Shown here: in pieces, positions 61,968-64,000 of the stretch
How positions within the stretch are numbered: position 1 is the stretch's first letter
Layout of the letters: each line of letters opens with the position of its first letter
DNA from: an uncultured Neomegalonema sp.
GTDB taxonomy: Bacteria; Pseudomonadota; Alphaproteobacteria; Rhodobacterales; Rhodobacteraceae
Direction of reading: 5' to 3'
Assembly: GCA_937928005.1 (NCBI GenBank)
Contig: CALFVD010000044.1
Span: 1-64,000 of the forward strand
DNA length: 64,000 nt
The notes under the pieces: model-generated
The model's database searches: none
Told to the model about the DNA's origin: nothing
What the model saw: only the letters and a program-made list of their open reading frames with translations
Translations under genes and position numbers: made by a program

Positions 61968-62660
61968 ATGACCGCGCCCCTAACACAAGACCTGTCATGG
62001 GAAGATGGCGTGCCCGTCTCGACCCGTTTCGACGATCCTTATTATTCGCGCGGAGACGGATTGGCCGAAACACGGCATGTTTTCTTGGGCGGATGCGACC
62101 TACCCGCGCGATGGCAGGGGCGCGAGGCATTCACTATCGCCGAACTTGGCTTTGGCACTGGTCTTAACTTCTGCGCTACGCTCGCAGAATGGAAAGCCAC
62201 GGCCCAGCCCGATGCGCGCCTGAGCTACACTTCGTTTGAACTATACCCCCTGACAGTGCAGGAAATCGACCGCGCTCTCGCCGTCTGGACCGAAATCGCG
62301 GATGAGCGCACGGCCCTTGTTACCGCATGGCAAGGCGCGAGCAGCATCGACATTGGCCCCGTCTCCCTGACCGTCATTACCGGAGATGCACGCGAAACCG
62401 TACCCGCTTGGCCCGGTCACGCCGATGCATGGTATCTTGACGGATTCGCGCCCTCTCGCAATCCACAGATGTGGGAACCACCCTTGCTCGACGCCGTGGC
62501 CCGCGCCAGCGCCCCGGATGCAATGGCGGCAACTTATAGCGTTGCGGGGGCCGTACGCAGGGGTCTGGAGGGAGCGGGCTTCACGCTTGAGCGCTTACCC
62601 GGCTATGGCCGAAAGCGCGAGATGCTAAGGGCGATCAAAACGACTCCAACTCCAGCGTAA
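61968..62660 (+). CDS. mnmD: tRNA 5-methylaminomethyl-2-thiouridine methyltransferase MnmD
   Basis: 230 aa. DLSWEDGVPVSTRFDDPYYSRGDGLAETRHVFL, IAELGFGTGLNF (SAM motif I), SYTSFELYPLT, DAWYLDGFAPSRNPQMWEPPLLDAVA and GYGRKREML are diagnostic of the MnmC methyltransferase domain. It methylates nm5s2U to mnm5s2U in the wobble position of several tRNAs. Stand-alone rather than fused to the FAD domain. Overlaps the DUF3553 gene antisense by 26 bp. Confidence 0.93.
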   Translation: MTAPLTQDLSWEDGVPVSTRFDDPYYSRGDGLAETRHVFLGGCDLPARWQGREAFTIAELGFGTGLNFCATLAEWKATAQPDARLSYTSFELYPLTVQEIDRALAVWTEIADERTALVTAWQGASSIDIGPVSLTVITGDARETVPAWPGHADAWYLDGFAPSRNPQMWEPPLLDAVARASAPDAMAATYSVAGAVRRGLEGAGFTLERLPGYGRKREMLRAIKTTPTPA

Positions 62661-62805
62661 CCGCCTCGCCATTGATGACCTGCTTCCCGACATTCTCGAA
62701 ATTCACCGTAATTCGATCCTCAATAACTGATTGCACTTGGCCCACACCCCAGTCAGGAAATTTCGGATGACGCACGAGGACACCGACCGTTAATAATTCG
62801 TTCAT
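62635..62805 (-). CDS. DUF3553 small protein
   Basis: 56 aa, too short for the ORF track. MNELLTVGVLVRHPKFPDWG, then GQVQSVIEDRITVNFENVGK and QVINGEAVTLELESF match the DUF3553 family (VRHPxxPDWGxGQVQSxxxxRVTVNFEN), a small SH3-like barrel sometimes fused to UvrD/CarD-like proteins. GAGAG precedes the ATG at 62805. It is convergent with mnmD, with 26 bp overlap, and divergent from chpT. Function unknown, possibly nucleic-acid binding. Confidence 0.88.
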   Translation of the reverse strand: MNELLTVGVLVRHPKFPDWGVGQVQSVIEDRITVNFENVGKQVINGEAVTLELESF

Positions 62806-62859
62806 ATTTCTCTCGTTTCTGTGTACGTCGTATTACCGTTTATTCATCTTTGGTGCCCG

Positions 62860-63480
62860 ATGACCGATCTGACCTTCGCATCCCTGCTCGCTTCGCGGAT
62901 TTGCCATGACCTCATCAGCCCTGTGGGGGCGGTGAATAATGGGCTAGAAATCCTTGCCGACGAGTCAGATGCCGAAATGACCGCCCAAGCGATGGATCTG
63001 ATCCGGTCAAGCGCAGCGAGCGCATCGGCCAAACTTCAATTCATGCGCCTCGCATTCGGCATGGCTGGCAACGTATCCGAGATGGTGTCACTGGACGAGG
63101 CAAAATCGCTGGCTAACGGCATGGTTGCGAGCGGGACCACCAGGCTCGACTGGCAAGTTGGGGCGCAAAGCCTCGATAAAGCGGTCGTTCGATTATTGCT
63201 CAACATGATTCTGATCGGCTTCGAGGCATTACCACGAGGAGGCATCCTGCGCGTCGGGGTACAGCGTGCCGGAGCCACGAATCTAATGATATCCGCTGAA
63301 GGGCCAAAAGCACGACTGCCTGAGAAATCGGCGGCAATCCTGCGCGATGGGGCCGAACTCTCGGCGGTCGAACCGCGCGAATCCAACATGCTGCTCACCC
63401 ACACCCTCGCTGCTAATCTCAAGAGCGGCCTGAACGTAGTGATCGGGGATGAGACCATCGAAATTGCCGCGACGATCTAA
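62860..63480 (+). CDS. chpT: Histidine phosphotransferase ChpT
   Basis: 206 aa from MTDLTFASLLASRICHDLISP at 62860; the ORF-track GTG adds 13 residues. The phospho-accepting His lies in ASRICHDLISPVGAVNNGLEIL, followed by a pseudo-ATPase domain (LNMILIGFEALPRGGILRVGV) that has lost the nucleotide-binding N and G boxes. In Caulobacter ChpT passes phosphate from CckA to CtrA and CpdR, controlling the cell cycle. Ends 4 bp inside the convergent phnM. Confidence 0.9.
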   Translation: MTDLTFASLLASRICHDLISPVGAVNNGLEILADESDAEMTAQAMDLIRSSAASASAKLQFMRLAFGMAGNVSEMVSLDEAKSLANGMVASGTTRLDWQVGAQSLDKAVVRLLLNMILIGFEALPRGGILRVGVQRAGATNLMISAEGPKARLPEKSAAILRDGAELSAVEPRESNMLLTHTLAANLKSGLNVVIGDETIEIAATI

Positions 63481-64000
63481 AGCAGCCGTGCAGCCATGGG
63501 CGCGGCCATCCAAGCAAAGCGTCCGGCGGCTATGGTGCAGACGATCCGGCGTGTATCTTCCTCGATTATCACGAGATCGGCGCGCTTGCCTTGTTCAATA
63601 ACGCCGCGATCCGCCAAACCAAGCAAACGCGCAGGGCCACTTGATACCAGCGCCCATGCTTCACCCAGCGCCATGCCATCGTCTTCCAACATCAATGCTG
63701 CCTGCGCCAATGACGGATAGTGGTAATCCGAGGCGAGCGCATCACAGAGACCATCGGCAATCAGTTCCCGCGCCGAGACCCCGCTCCCATGTGAGCCACC
63801 CCGTACCACATTCGGAGCACCCAACACGATTCCTCGCCCCGTCGCCCGTGCGGCTTCGGCGGCGGCACGGCTGATTGGAAACTCAGCAATTCCAACCCCT
63901 GACAATGTATTATCCACCGACACATCATCGTCATGGGTTCCAATTGTCACACCCGCACCGACCAACGCCGCCATAAACCCGGGCAGTCGCGCGCGAGCCT
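63477..64000 (-). CDS. phnM: PhnM-type alpha-D-ribose 1-methylphosphonate 5-triphosphate diphosphatase (5' end outside window)
   Basis: The frame is open to the right edge of the window (ARARLPGFMAALVGAG...), so the N-terminal half is missing. GVTIGTHDDDVSVDN, AEFPISRAAAEAARATGRGIVLGAPNVVRGGSHGSGVSARELIADGLCDALASDYHYPSLAQA matches PhnM closely, an amidohydrolase-superfamily enzyme of the C-P lyase pathway. It hydrolyses the ribose-triphosphate intermediate. Other phn genes would lie beyond the window. Confidence 0.93.
   Translation of the reverse strand, partial: ARARLPGFMAALVGAGVTIGTHDDDVSVDNTLSGVGIAEFPISRAAAEAARATGRGIVLGAPNVVRGGSHGSGVSARELIADGLCDALASDYHYPSLAQAALMLEDDGMALGEAWALVSSGPARLLGLADRGVIEQGKRADLVIIEEDTRRIVCTIAAGRFAWMAAPMAARLL

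Noticed and set aside
1-64000. CRISPR array, prophage or conjugative element
   Set aside because: No regularly spaced repeats, no cas genes, and no structural or transfer genes in the window.

Overview
The window reads as an ordinary chromosomal segment of an alphaproteobacterium that is densely packed and carries many 4-bp ATGA/GTGA gene overlaps. The case rests on ChpT, an NDUFS4-like complex I accessory subunit, crotonyl-CoA carboxylase/reductase (ethylmalonyl-CoA pathway), split MnmC/MnmD, an HDAC-xseB-ispA block, ParE of the alphaproteobacterial type and a DUF6494-Mrp-DUF6505 block. I cannot fix the order (Rhodobacterales, Sphingomonadales and relatives are all possible). There is no phage, CRISPR or large island.

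Layout. 0-3.5 kb: tail of an ISAs1-type transposase, a hotdog thioesterase, then DUF6494-Mrp(ApbC)-biotin/lipoate ligase-like-DUF6505. 3.6-5.4 kb: an uncharacterised minus-strand operon with two tandem paralogues. 5.4-7.5 kb: an IS1182-type transposase remnant and an AHL quorum-sensing unit (small ORF, luxR, luxI) with a CT-N12-AG lux box in front. 7.5-15 kb: FAN1-like nuclease fused to a DEDDh exonuclease, HDAC-like deacetylase, xseB, ispA, a small acidic ORF behind a possible SOS box, parE, SDR. 15-25.5 kb: glutaryl-CoA dehydrogenase, acyl-CoA synthetase-PaaI thioesterase-HMG-CoA lyase, AbrB-type membrane protein, M20 peptidase/ArgE, NmrA-like protein, idnO/idnD divergon, lipoprotein. 25.7-31.6 kb: CoA-transferase subunits A and B separated by a small ORF, esterase, AlkA-type glycosylase, GluQ, DMT exporter. 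31.6-36.7 kb: UDP-glucose dehydrogenase, isobutyryl-CoA dehydrogenase-like, threonine ammonia-lyase, isovaleryl-CoA dehydrogenase. 36.7-43 kb: RluE-type pseudouridine synthase and two divergent sets of PQQ-system-like periplasmic proteins, then an MFS exporter. 43-49.3 kb: FrhB/BciB-like flavoprotein coupled to CCR, PAS protein, uvrA. 49.3-55 kb: a minus-strand run argG-MBL-GNAT-NnrU-mobA-mobB-moeA. 55-64 kb: NDUFS4-like, tRNA-Arg(UCU), valS, membrane-anchored protein, SDR, M48 protease, MnmC-like oxidase/MnmD, DUF3553, chpT, PhnM (cut by the window edge).

Functionally the centre of gravity is branched-chain amino acid, lysine and acyl-CoA catabolism (ACAD8-like, IVD, GCDH, HMG-CoA lyase, SCOT-type CoA-transferase, CCR), with quorum sensing, DNA repair and molybdenum cofactor synthesis alongside.

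The most notable non-coding signal is a family of small palindromic elements: four copies of exactly 94 bp plus one 82-bp derivative, all with TATAGCG/CGCTTTA-type ends, lying between genes at 21.8, 25.5, 25.65, 26.4 and 36.7 kb. They look like MITEs with a TA target. One copy has split a textbook rho-independent terminator at the loop, another sits in the TAA stop codon of scoB and regenerates it. A second, unrelated palindromic element (two CCCCGG...CCGGGG hairpins) lies in frame inside valS. All calls come from reading the sequence; no database search was run.
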